Made by a program: the position numbers and the translations under genes
DNA from: Streptomyces mirabilis
GTDB taxonomy: Bacteria; Actinomycetota; Actinomycetes; Streptomycetales; Streptomycetaceae
Length of the DNA stretch: 64,000 nt
NCBI RefSeq assembly: GCF_039503195.1
Contig: NZ_JBCJKP010000001.1
Span: 5,952,001 to 6,016,000, forward strand
Direction of reading: 5' to 3'
Part shown: positions 9,014-17,249 of the stretch, piece by piece
Layout of the letters: each line of letters begins with the position of its first letter
Numbering within the stretch: the stretch's first letter is position 1
Notes under the pieces: model-generated
Seen by the model: the letters and a program-made list of their open reading frames with translations, nothing else
What the model was told of the DNA's origin: nothing
Databases searched by the model: none

Positions 9014-11109
9014 AGGTCCCCGTTCACGTTGTCGTCGTCGTCACCAGGGATGCGCAGCGGGTGGCCGGCGAGCGCGTCGGACGGCCACTCCCGCGAGGCC
9101 CGCCACAACAGCGGGTTGCCCGCGGGCCGCAGGTTCGACAGTTGCTCCAGCTCGAAACGGAGCCGGTCGGACACCTTCGGGTCGGGCAGCACCAGCGGAT
9201 CGGTGAGCTGCCAGATCGCGTGCAGCAGCCGTCGTACCCGCAGATGCAGTACGGCGTCCACGCTGTCCGGCGGCTGCTGGGCGGCGTCGGTGCGGCCGAG
9301 CGCGACGGCCGCCCGGTCGTCGTGACCGCCGAAGTCGCGGCCGTCCGGGTCGTGTGCGTGGTAGTAGGGCGCGGACGCGATGAAGACGAGCGAGGACAGC
9401 CAGGACGCGGTGTCGGTGCGCGGGAAGGTGTCACGCAGGTGCGCCACGGCGAAGTCCGCCTTGCCGAGCGCGAGTTCGTGATGCAGTCGATAGCGCGCGC
9501 CGTCCGGCTGGTCCCCGTCGCCGTAGTGGTCGATCAGGGCGCGGTGCACGGACTGCCAGCGTGCGTGGTCGGGGTCGTGGTGGTGCAGCCGCAGCAGGAG
9601 CAGCGCGCGCAGGAACGGATCGCCCACGAACTGCCCGGCGGCGCTCGTCCAGCCCTCCTCGGCGAGCCGCTCCTCCAGCGCGAGGACCCCCGACGCGCCG
9701 AAGTCGTCGGAGAGCTGGACCTCCGCGAGCACGCAGGCCGAGTCGCGGTCGTGGGCCGCGGCGAGCACGGTCAGCTCGTCGAGCCGGCCACCGGGTACGA
9801 GCCGGTCGAGCAGCTCCTGATAGGTGGGCCGGCCGTCGTTGTCCTCGTGGACGGCGACGTCTGAGGTGAGCAACTCGCCCAGCGACTTGGCTCCTTGGGG
9901 GAGGTTCTGGCGGGCGGACTCCGCGAGGAGGGTGACGCCGAGCGGGCTGCCGCCGGACAGCCGGTGGGTGGCGTACGGGAGTTGAGGGGGGACGGCGAGG
10001 CCCTGCGAGACGCCGCCCACGAGGTGCAGGGTGTCGTCGGGGGTCAGCGGCGGCAGCGCGACGAGCAGCGCCCGCGAGGACGGTGAGGTGCCCGGCTCCC
10101 AGCCGGTGTGCCGGGCGACCTCGGGGAGGGTGCGGCGGCTCGCGTTGCGCAGCGCTCCATGGGTGTATCCGCGCAGGGCGGCGAAGAAGACGACGTGGTC
10201 GGCGATGCCGTCGGCGCGGTCGCGCAGCACCGGTTCCAGCAGGCCGAGGCCCGCCCGTTCCTGCACGTTGTCGATCAGCACGACCGGGCGGCCCAGCCGG
10301 TGCGAGCGCTGCATGACCCCCGCGTACGCGTCGTCGAGGTCGGCCAGCAGGGCCCGTACGAGATAGCGCTCGGCGTGCGTGCGGGAGTCGCCGCCCGCCC
10401 GGAAGTGAGAGGAGAGCAGGATCAGGCCGAGCTTGGGATTGCCGCCCGCGTTCGGATAGTCGCGGTACCAGGTGGCGGCCCTGCGCAGTCGGCGGGGAGC
10501 GGGGCCGATCCCCTCGGCGAACGCCTCCAGGGTGGCTTCGATGATCGGCGCGATCACGGGACCCGTACCGCTGAGCGAGGCGATGAGCTTGGAGACGACC
10601 TTGCTCACCCAGCGGCCCGCGAACCCCGAGAGCCATGAGCCGGTCTCGTTCAGCAGCAGGATCCGCTCCGCCTCCTGCCGGATGCGGGGCACGTCGCGAT
10701 CGCTCCAGCCGCCCGCCGCGACGGCCAGCAGCCCGGACGTCAGGCGTGGGAAGCCGATCCGCCCGGCGCCGGTCACCGGCTCCGCGAGTTGCTCGGCGAT
10801 GGTGGTGAGCGCCTGTCCCACCGGCGACCAGGACTCCGCGGGCCGCTCGGCGGGTGGCCCGGCGAACTGCCGTTCCTCGCCGTCGATCAGCGCGACCGGT
10901 GTGTGGCCGCGGTACGCGTCGCGCAGCTCCCGCAGTACGGCGCTCTTGCCGAGCCCTCGCCCGCCCGCGAACACCACGAAGGGCAGTTCCTTCGGGTGTT
11001 CGTACGGGTTCGAGCGCAGCTGGTACGGGCGCAGGCCGACGAGCCGTGATGCAAGACCGGGCGGATCGGTGTCGAACAACGCTCCGCGTCCGTGCAGCCC
11101 TCTGTGCAC
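9010..11109 (-). CDS. P-loop ATPase, STAND/AAA-like, partner of the binding protein
   Basis: A 699-residue cytoplasmic protein. Walker A is FAGGRGLGKSAVLREL near residues 47-62; a Walker B-like strand is RPVVLIDNVQERAG near residue 270; a sensor-like FFAALRGYTHGA follows near residue 305. The second half is helical, as in STAND or large AAA regulators, and lacks recognisable TPR, WD40 or DNA-binding motifs. The GTG start at 11109 is preceded by GGGGGAG at a proper distance. It is coupled by a four-base overlap to the membrane-anchored binding protein, suggesting one sensory or transport complex. No established family name is claimed. Confidence 0.7.
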   Translation of the reverse strand: MHRGLHGRGALFDTDPPGLASRLVGLRPYQLRSNPYEHPKELPFVVFAGGRGLGKSAVLRELRDAYRGHTPVALIDGEERQFAGPPAERPAESWSPVGQALTTIAEQLAEPVTGAGRIGFPRLTSGLLAVAAGGWSDRDVPRIRQEAERILLLNETGSWLSGFAGRWVSKVVSKLIASLSGTGPVIAPIIEATLEAFAEGIGPAPRRLRRAATWYRDYPNAGGNPKLGLILLSSHFRAGGDSRTHAERYLVRALLADLDDAYAGVMQRSHRLGRPVVLIDNVQERAGLGLLEPVLRDRADGIADHVVFFAALRGYTHGALRNASRRTLPEVARHTGWEPGTSPSSRALLVALPPLTPDDTLHLVGGVSQGLAVPPQLPYATHRLSGGSPLGVTLLAESARQNLPQGAKSLGELLTSDVAVHEDNDGRPTYQELLDRLVPGGRLDELTVLAAAHDRDSACVLAEVQLSDDFGASGVLALEERLAEEGWTSAAGQFVGDPFLRALLLLRLHHHDPDHARWQSVHRALIDHYGDGDQPDGARYRLHHELALGKADFAVAHLRDTFPRTDTASWLSSLVFIASAPYYHAHDPDGRDFGGHDDRAAVALGRTDAAQQPPDSVDAVLHLRVRRLLHAIWQLTDPLVLPDPKVSDRLRFELEQLSNLRPAGNPLLWRASREWPSDALAGHPLRIPGDDDDNVNGDL

Positions 11110-11251
11110 CGCATCTCCCCCTGGCGCGGTCCGGTCCTGCTCTGTGCTGCTGTGAGGTCTATCAACACCAGTGTAAAAAGGGGGAGTTGATTCGGACTAG
11201 GGCATGGGATGTCCGTTTGGTTACGAAATTTTTCCGCGCCCTTTCGTCCAG

Positions 11252-12247
11252 CTATCCCACGGTGATCGAATCCAGCTTTTCGCGCAGATAAACATGGGAG
11301 TCGACGGGCGGATACGCGAGGCGGCCCACCGGCGCGGGGACCGACTCCACCACCGTCCCCGGCGTGCATTCGCCGAAGTAGACCAGCGACATCAGCTCCT
11401 CGGCCGGCGCGTCGGCGGGCGGAGGCAGCACCCGGTGCCGGCCCGAGCGCCACCGGTCGCCCGTCCAACGGGCCATCAGGTCACCGATGTTGATCGTGAA
11501 GGCCGCCGGGTCGAAGGGCGCGTCCTCCCAGCCGCCCTCGTCCGTGTAGACCTGCAGTCCGCCCTTGCCCGCCTGACGGTCGAGAATGGTGACGGTGCCG
11601 AAGTCGGTGTGGGGGCCGATACGGAACTGGCCGGGCTCGGGCTCGCCGACGACCTCCGTCCCCGGGTACCAGTTGATGTTGAAGCCGTACGTCGGGTGGC
11701 CCATGTGGCGGGTGAAGAAGTCCGGCTCCAGACCGAGGGCCTCACCCAGCAGGGCCAGCAGGTGGTTCTCCAGCCCGCCCATCCCCGCCAGGTACTCCTC
11801 GCAGAGTTTCCGCAGCTCCGGGGCCTCGGTGGGCCACACGTTCGGCGCGTACCACTCCGCGTTGGTCGACGGGTCCTCGAAGGGCTGGTGCGTCGCGAAG
11901 GTCAGCGACTCCTTGAGGTCGGGAGGCGTCTGCGTACCCTCCGAGTAGCCGTTGGCCTCGGCACCCGGGCCGAGCCAGCCGCGCCCGCCGACCTGGACGG
12001 CGTAGGGCTGCTTGACCTCCGTCGGGAGGGTGAAGAAGGCGCGGGCGGCCTCGCGGATGCGGGAGCGGAGGGCCCGGTCCACACCGTGTCCGGTGACGAG
12101 GAGGAAACCCGCGCTCTGGAGGGCTTCGTCGACGGTGCGGGCGATGGCGGTACGGGCGTCGGGGTCGCCGTCCAGCCAGGGCCGCAGGTCGATGGTCGGG
12201 ATGCGCGGGGTGCCGGTGGTACGGGGGCTGCTCGGGGGGCTACTCAC
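11252..12247 (-). CDS. isopenicillin N synthase-family non-haem iron oxygenase
   Basis: A 331-residue protein with the DIOX_N region (IPTIDLRPWLDG, GFLLVTGHGV) and the 2-oxoglutarate/Fe(II) oxygenase jelly roll. The iron ligands are visible as HTDFG and the His of SGRHRV. The usual Arg-x-Ser motif that holds the 2-oxoglutarate carboxylate reads Leu-Met-Ser (EELMSLVYF), so co-substrate binding may differ. GTG at 12247 or TTG at 12250 is the start; both overlap the deaminase gene by about 8-11 bases. Coupling to a nucleobase-type deaminase suggests a nucleobase or nucleoside substrate (thymine 7-hydroxylase belongs to this superfamily), but this is inference. Confidence 0.8.
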   Translation of the reverse strand: MSSPPSSPRTTGTPRIPTIDLRPWLDGDPDARTAIARTVDEALQSAGFLLVTGHGVDRALRSRIREAARAFFTLPTEVKQPYAVQVGGRGWLGPGAEANGYSEGTQTPPDLKESLTFATHQPFEDPSTNAEWYAPNVWPTEAPELRKLCEEYLAGMGGLENHLLALLGEALGLEPDFFTRHMGHPTYGFNINWYPGTEVVGEPEPGQFRIGPHTDFGTVTILDRQAGKGGLQVYTDEGGWEDAPFDPAAFTINIGDLMARWTGDRWRSGRHRVLPPPADAPAEELMSLVYFGECTPGTVVESVPAPVGRLAYPPVDSHVYLREKLDSITVG

Positions 12248-12698
12248 CAATGTCCTCGTTCCACAGAGCCGGGTTGTCCTTGATGAAGTCGCGCATCAGC
12301 GCGGCGCACTCGGGGTCGTCCAGGAGCACGATCTCCACGCCGTGCTCGGCCAGCCAGTCGTGGCCGCCGTGGAAGGTCTCCGCCTCGCCCACCACGACCC
12401 GCGAGATGCCGAACTGGCGCACCAGGCCGGAGCAGTACCAGCACGGCGACAGGGTCGTCACCATGGTGGTACCGCGGTACGAACGCTGTCGTCCCGCAGC
12501 GCGGAACGCCGACGTCTCCGCGTGCATGGACGGGTCGCCGTCCTGGACCCGCCGGTTGTGGCCGCGGCCCAGAAGCGTGCCGTCCGCGCCGTACAGCGCG
12601 GCGCCGATGGGGATGCCGCCCTCCGCCAGCCCGGCGCGGGCCTCCGCGACGGCGGTCGACAACCACATCCGTGCCCGTTCCTGATCCATGCGCTCCAT
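12240..12698 (-). CDS. zinc-dependent nucleoside/nucleobase deaminase
   Basis: A 152-residue cytidine deaminase-superfamily enzyme. The zinc site is visible: His59-Ala-Glu61 (MHAETSAF) with Glu as the proton shuttle, and PCWYC with Cys86 and Cys89. It is closest in pattern to the CMP/dCMP deaminase group that includes cytosine and guanine deaminases and TadA; the exact base is not determinable. The ATG at 12698 was chosen because AGGAGAG lies just upstream, rather than the in-frame start at 12809, which would cross the promoter region of the divergent PucR gene. Confidence 0.82.
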   Translation of the reverse strand: MERMDQERARMWLSTAVAEARAGLAEGGIPIGAALYGADGTLLGRGHNRRVQDGDPSMHAETSAFRAAGRQRSYRGTTMVTTLSPCWYCSGLVRQFGISRVVVGEAETFHGGHDWLAEHGVEIVLLDDPECAALMRDFIKDNPALWNEDIGE

Positions 12699-12799
12699 GA
12701 CTCCACTCTCCTGTGGCCGAAACACGAGGGCAACGTGCGGAAAGTACTCTCCCGGCAAGCCGCACCCGGACGGACTGTCTGCGTCTGAAGGAGGTTCCC

Positions 12800-14080
12800 G
12801 TGCCCGCACTCACCCTCCGCGACATCCTGGCCCTCGACCCCGTCCGCGGCAGCGAGCCCGAACTCCTCGCCGGCGAAGGCGCCCTGGACCGCCCGGTCCG
12901 CTGGGTGCATTCGAGCGAGGTGTACGAGGGGGCGAATTTCCTCGACGGCGGCGAACTGCTTCTCACCAACGGCTTCGGGCTGACCGACGCGGACGAGGAC
13001 ACCCGGCGGCGCTACGTCCGCGAGCTGACCGCGCGCGGAGCGGCGGGGCTCGCGGTGGAGGTCGGACGGTCGCTGGTGCGGATGCCGGAGGAGGTCGTCG
13101 ACGAGGCGCGGCGGCTCGGGCTGCCGCTGCTCGCCCTGCACCGGGTGGTGCCCTTCGTCCGTATCACCGAGGCCGCCAACCGGGCGATCGTGGCGCGCGG
13201 CCTGTCCGGGCGGGCGGCGTCCATGCGGCCCTGGGGCGGCGACCACACCGCCGCCCTGCTCGCCGACCTCGCCGACGGCCAAGCCCTCAACCAGCCCGAG
13301 GTGGAGGCACGCGCGGCGCTCGCCGGGTTCCATCCGGGACCGGGCGCGCGGCTGGTCGGGGTGTCGGCGCACGGGGCGCGCGAGCTGGGCGTGGTCGACC
13401 GGGCGGCCCGCTCCCTGGGCGGGGTCGCGGTGCTGCGGGCGGCGTTCCCGGGGGATGTCCTGGCGCTGGTGGCGATGCCGGACGACGCCGTACGGGGGGT
13501 GACGGCGCGGCGCGATGTCGTACGGGCCGTGCAGGAGGCCTTCCGGACGGTCGCCGAGGCCGGGACGACCGTGGCGGTCGGACACGCGGTCCTCGCGGGC
13601 GGCGGCTGGCTGCGCTGGAGCGAGACACTGCGGGCGGCCCGGACGACCCTGGAACTGGCGCTCACCGTGCCGTCCGCCGAACCCGGTCCGACCGGTGGCC
13701 CCGTCGTCACCTCCTCCCGCGCCCTCACCCTGGAACGCGAGCTGACCCGAGGCGGCGTGGACGCCAACCGCGACCGCCTCGCCCGCCTGGTCCAGCACAC
13801 CCTGGGTCCCCTGCTGGCCTGGGAGGCCGCCCACCCCAGCGACCTCGTCCGGACCCTGGAGATCCACCTCCGCCACGGCTGCTCACCCACCCGCACGGCG
13901 GCCCTGCTCCACATCGGCCGCCAGTCCCTCTACCAGCGCCTGGAACGCATCGAATCCCTCCTGGGCCTGGAGATCGACGACCCGGACCTCCTGGGCGAAC
14001 TGCTCGCGGCCCTGTGCGCGCACCGGATCGTGCGGGGGGTGCCGGCGACCGCGGACGACGGCCTGCGGACCGTGGCCTGA
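12800..14080 (+). CDS. PucR family transcriptional regulator
   Basis: A 426-residue regulator. The N-terminal PucR domain (LTLRDILALDPVRG through the first 120 residues) is followed by a linker and a C-terminal HTH_30 domain (LEIHLRHGCSPTRTAALLHIGRQSLYQRLERIE) near residues 355-390. PucR proteins commonly control purine, amino acid or amine catabolism. The GTG at 12800 has a near-perfect ribosome site GAAGGAGGT; the longer in-frame start at 12713 has none. It is divergent from the deaminase/oxygenase pair, with about 100 bases shared between them, so it probably regulates that operon. Confidence 0.88.
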   Translation: MPALTLRDILALDPVRGSEPELLAGEGALDRPVRWVHSSEVYEGANFLDGGELLLTNGFGLTDADEDTRRRYVRELTARGAAGLAVEVGRSLVRMPEEVVDEARRLGLPLLALHRVVPFVRITEAANRAIVARGLSGRAASMRPWGGDHTAALLADLADGQALNQPEVEARAALAGFHPGPGARLVGVSAHGARELGVVDRAARSLGGVAVLRAAFPGDVLALVAMPDDAVRGVTARRDVVRAVQEAFRTVAEAGTTVAVGHAVLAGGGWLRWSETLRAARTTLELALTVPSAEPGPTGGPVVTSSRALTLERELTRGGVDANRDRLARLVQHTLGPLLAWEAAHPSDLVRTLEIHLRHGCSPTRTAALLHIGRQSLYQRLERIESLLGLEIDDPDLLGELLAALCAHRIVRGVPATADDGLRTVA

Positions 14081-14103
14081 CCTGCCCCGGTCCGACCCGG
14101 CCG

Positions 14104-15207
14104 TCAGCAGGTGTGTGCGCGGGACCGTGCGTAGTGCCGGGCCAGCGCGCGGAAGGACTCCTTCGGCTCCCAGTGCCATCCGCCGTGGCGGTCCTCGATC
14201 GTCTTCACGATGCCGTAGCTCGCCATGTCGAGGTCGTGGCGGGGGTCGCGGGGGCGGTGCGGGGCGTCGGGGGTGACGAAGGTGTACGCCATCGCCGAGT
14301 ACAGGCCCATCGACTCGAACACCGACAGCACGTCCGTCAGATAGGCGGCCTGGGTGCGCTCGCTGCGGACGAGACCGCCCTTGATCTCCGGCGGCTCCTT
14401 TCCGTGGTCGACGACGTCCCAGCCCATGCCGCCCTTCGCCGGCGCGCCCTCGAAGGTGCAGCAGCCGAACTCCATGACGGCGACGGGCTTCCCGAAGCGC
14501 CGCAGCGCGGCGAGGTCACGGACGTAGGCGTTCCGGTCCCGGAAGTAGCCGTAGTAGTCGACACCGACGAGGTCGAAGAGGCCCCAGTCGACGTCCTCGT
14601 CCTGCGCGGCGGCGTACGTGAGCCGCCCGTGGAAGACGGACCTGCCCACGGACGCCGCCTTCGCTGTGAACCGGTGCAGGCGCCGTGCCATCAGTACGGG
14701 ATCGAAGTCGCCCTTGAGGAGATGCGCGACGCGCTCCTGGGCGTTGGCGCCGGGCACGATCCCGGGCACGTACAGCACGAACTCGCAGCCGACACTGAGA
14801 TGCACTCCCGCGCCCCGTCGCCGCAGCCGCTCGGCGAACCGGCCCGTCTCCGCGAGGTGGTCGAGGATCTCGCGTTCCGGTACGTCGCCCAGGGCCGGCT
14901 CCAGCCAGACGTTCAGACCGAGCTCCGCCGCCTCGGCCGCGGTGGCGGTGAGCCGTTCGACGCCGTCGCCGGTGACCTTGACGGAGTCGGCGTGCAGGTC
15001 GTGCGCGACGGCGCGCAGGTCGCGGCGCATGCGCCCGGGGCTCCACCCGGTGCTCGGCGTCTCCCCGTCCGTCACCTCGTACACCACACCCCGGTACGTC
15101 AGCCCCGGCCGACGGCCCGTCGCCCCGGCCCGCCCGACCGGCAGCACCACCGCGCCCCCGGCCCCCGCGGCCATCCCCATGAACCGTGCCCGAGTGATCC
15201 CCCGCAT
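14104..15207 (-). CDS. secreted glycoside hydrolase-like TIM-barrel protein, function unknown
   Basis: A 367-residue protein with an N-terminal signal-like stretch (FMGMAAGAGGAVVLPVGRAGA). The rest reads as a beta/alpha barrel: GVVYEV, DSVKVTGD, GLNVWLEPALGD, HLSVGCEFVLYV, FDLVGVDYYGYF, KPVAVMEFGCCTFEGA, AMAYTFV. Glu about 142 (in GCEF) and Glu about 245 (in VMEFG) are placed like the acid and nucleophile of clan A glycosidases. Related actinobacterial proteins have been labelled abortive infection protein, which I would not carry over without evidence. It converges with the PucR gene. Confidence 0.6.
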   Translation of the reverse strand: MRGITRARFMGMAAGAGGAVVLPVGRAGATGRRPGLTYRGVVYEVTDGETPSTGWSPGRMRRDLRAVAHDLHADSVKVTGDGVERLTATAAEAAELGLNVWLEPALGDVPEREILDHLAETGRFAERLRRRGAGVHLSVGCEFVLYVPGIVPGANAQERVAHLLKGDFDPVLMARRLHRFTAKAASVGRSVFHGRLTYAAAQDEDVDWGLFDLVGVDYYGYFRDRNAYVRDLAALRRFGKPVAVMEFGCCTFEGAPAKGGMGWDVVDHGKEPPEIKGGLVRSERTQAAYLTDVLSVFESMGLYSAMAYTFVTPDAPHRPRDPRHDLDMASYGIVKTIEDRHGGWHWEPKESFRALARHYARSRAHTC

Positions 15208-15330
15208 CGCGCCTCCCGTGTCCGTCTTCGCGTTCGCGGACTTCAGTCTGGGAGGCGGTCCTGCGTCCCGCCGTCCGCCGATGGTCTACGGACGGCCGAC
15301 GAAAGTATCGGCGGGGGCACCGAGCGCACG

Positions 15331-15450
15331 TCACACCTCGGACGCCGCCTCTGCGATGCCGTACGCCAAGGCGTCGAAGTTCTCCCGGAAGAAGCCCAGC
15401 CGGATGTGGAAGGGCTCCTGCAGGAACGCGCCCTCGCGCGAGACGAACAT
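15331..15450 (-). pseudogene. possible remnant of a PLP-aminotransferase C-terminus
   Basis: A 39-residue open frame (MFVSREGAFLQEPFHIRLGF, then FRENFDALAYGIAEAASEV, stop) with a strongly protein-like composition. The pattern of a small domain strand, IRLGF and then NF-AL resembles the C-terminal end of fold-type I PLP aminotransferases. No upstream domain is present: an in-frame stop lies 9 codons before the ATG. An AGGAGG sits about 15 bases upstream, so a small real protein is possible, but a decayed gene end is more likely. It lies between the barrel protein and the methyltransferase genes. Confidence 0.35.
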
Positions 15451-15502
15451 GGTCGGCGCGGTGGTCCCTCCTCATCCCGTCCCTCGAAGGAAAACGTCGA
15501 CG

Positions 15503-16168
15503 TCACACCGAGGGTTCCGGCCTGCGGGCCAGGACGAACGCCTGCGAGGTGTTCTCGCGGGCGTCGGCCTCACGGACGAGGCGGGCGACCTCCACCAGCC
15601 CCGCCTCGCGCAGCAGCTCGGCGACACGCTCGGGTGGGAAGCGGTAGACGTCGAGGTCCAGGTCATGGCCGTACGCGTGATCGAGGTGCACGCGCTCGTC
15701 GCCCACCTTGAAGGCGAGCAGCAGATGACCGCCCGGTGCCAGGATCCGGTGGAACTCACGGAAGAACAGCGGAAGTTCCTCCAGCGGCGTGTGCACGGTG
15801 GAGTACCAGGCGAGGGCCCCGGCGAGTGACGCGTCCTCGATGTCGAGGTCCGTCATCGAGCCCACCTCGAAACGGAGGTGCGGATGGCTGCGCCGGGCCA
15901 CGGCGACCATCCGCGGCGACAGATCGATCCCGTACGCGTCCAGCCCGAGGCTCTCCAGGTGGATCGTCACCCGTCCCGGCCCGCACCCGAGGTCCGCGAC
16001 CTGTCCGCCTCCGCCGTCCCGCACCTTCTCCGCGAAGGCGGCGAGCATGGCCCGGTCGAAGGGCTTGTGCTCCAACTCGGCCTTGAGGAGCTCGCTGTAG
16101 TCGACGGCGACGGTGTCGTACGACGCCCTGGTGGCGTCCGGGCGGGAGGTCATGGGGTGGGAGGTCAT
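15503..16168 (-). CDS. SAM-dependent methyltransferase
   Basis: A 221-residue class I methyltransferase with motif I VADLGCGPGRVTIHLESLGL near residue 52, an acidic loop (GIDLSPRMVAVAR) and the post motif ILAPGGHLLLAFKV. The N-terminus YDTVAVDYSELL is typical of small-molecule or ubiquinone/menaquinone-like methyltransferases of the methyltransferase 11 group. The substrate is unknown. The start is uncertain: ATG 16168 or ATG 16153 both fit and neither has a strong ribosome site; the frame stays open upstream by chance. Confidence 0.78.
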   Translation of the reverse strand: MTSHPMTSRPDATRASYDTVAVDYSELLKAELEHKPFDRAMLAAFAEKVRDGGGGQVADLGCGPGRVTIHLESLGLDAYGIDLSPRMVAVARRSHPHLRFEVGSMTDLDIEDASLAGALAWYSTVHTPLEELPLFFREFHRILAPGGHLLLAFKVGDERVHLDHAYGHDLDLDVYRFPPERVAELLREAGLVEVARLVREADARENTSQAFVLARRPEPSV

Positions 16169-16215
16169 GGCGCGGGAGACTAGTCGGGGGGACTGACAAG
16201 CCTGGTGCGTGGTCG

Positions 16216-17100
16216 TCACGCGAGGTCGGCGTCCCCGTCCGTGCCGTGGGCGCGCAGCAACAGCTTTCCCGTGCTCGTCCGTGTTCCCATCAGCCGGTGT
16301 GCCTCCGCCGCGTCCGGCAGGGCGAACTCCGCCGTCACCGGCAGGGACACCACCCCGTCCAGCACCGTCCGGAAGGCGCGTTCGGTGAGGGCGCGCAGTT
16401 CGGCCGGGGACGTCTGGGCCAGGGTGAGGATGGAGAAGCCGGAGACCGAGAGGGCCAGGGGGTAGAGGTCGGGCTGGCCCACCTGCCACGGCTGCGCCCC
16501 GCTCGCGTTGCCGAAGGAGACGAGGCGGCCGAAGGGGGCGAGGGAGTCGAGGGAGGCCCGGAGGGTTTCGCCGCCGACCGGGTCGAGTGCCAGGTCGACC
16601 CCGCGACCGTCCGTCGCCTCGCGGATCTCCTTGGCGAAGGAGGGGGTGGTGGAGGAGGTGACGAAGACCTCGTCGTAACCGTGCTCCCGCGCGTACGCGG
16701 CCTTCGCCGCGCTCGACACCACCCCGAGGACCGCCCCGGCCCCCGCCGCGCTCGCCAACTGCCCCAGCACCGTGCCCACCCCGCCCGCCGCGCCCTGCAC
16801 GAGCACCGTCTCGCCGGGCTGGAGCCGGCCCACGGTGTGGATCAGGGCGTACGCGGTGGGCAGCACGGTGGGGAGGGTCGCGCCGGTGCGCAGGTCCACG
16901 CCGGGCGGCAGCGGGAAGACGGTCACCGCGTCGGCGGCGACGACGTCCGCGTACGCGCCGCCCTGCGTCAGGGCCGCCACCTCCTGTCCCACGGCGAGGC
17001 CGGTGACCCCTGCGCCGAGGGCCCGGACGTGGCCCGAGACCTCCAGACCGGGGACGAAGGGCAGGGCGGGCACCCGGTAGCCGTCGGCCCGTGTGCGCGA
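16216..17100 (-). pseudogene. NADPH:quinone oxidoreductase, 5'-truncated
   Basis: About 292 residues of a zinc-independent MDR/quinone oxidoreductase are intact from TRADGYRVPALPFVPG onward, including GETVLVQGAAGGVGTVLGQLA (NADPH-binding Rossmann motif) and VDLALDPVGGETL. The roughly 30 N-terminal residues usual for the family are absent. Upstream of about 17095 the reading frame stays open but the sequence no longer resembles the family and its codon use is poor on this strand. A one- or two-base shift could restore a short LVHADFA-like stretch, but no start region. The real 5' limit is therefore uncertain. It abuts a coding remnant on the other strand. Confidence 0.6.
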
Positions 17101-17245
17101 AGTCGGCGTGGACGAGGCCGGGTTCGTGTGCGTGGGCGTCGACGACCCCACCACCGCCGCGCCCCTCCTCAAGAAGGCGTTCGGCGCACGGCACATCGAG
17201 GTGGGGTACGCCGAGCAGGCCTCGCTGCTGAGCGCCACGGGCTGA
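17093..17245 (+). pseudogene. 3' remnant of an unidentified plus-strand gene
   Basis: An open frame from just after the in-frame TAG at 17078-17080 to the TGA at 17243-17245 encodes VDEAGFVCVGVDDP, then TAAPLLKKAFGARHIEVGYA and EQASLLSATG. Almost every codon ends in G or C, much better than the opposite strand here, so this is probably the coding strand. It reads like the last 50 residues of a globular protein, which I do not recognise. It begins where the quinone oxidoreductase loses homology, as expected of a deletion junction between two converging genes. A 50-residue functional protein from GTG 17093 or 17108 cannot be excluded. Confidence 0.45.
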
Positions 17246-17249
17246 CCGC

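Noticed and set aside
14104..15207. Abortive infection (phage defence) protein
   Set aside because: The label exists on related proteins, but the sequence reads as a secreted glycosidase-like barrel and no defence genes are nearby.
12688..15711. A 1007-residue plus-strand open frame
   Set aside because: It crosses the pucR gene in another frame and runs antisense to the barrel protein; composition is Arg/Pro/Gly-rich without domains.
15503..17194. Methyltransferase and oxidoreductase as one fused 563-residue protein
   Set aside because: The upstream part of this frame is the out-of-frame shadow of the quinone oxidoreductase; only the last 221 residues are a methyltransferase.
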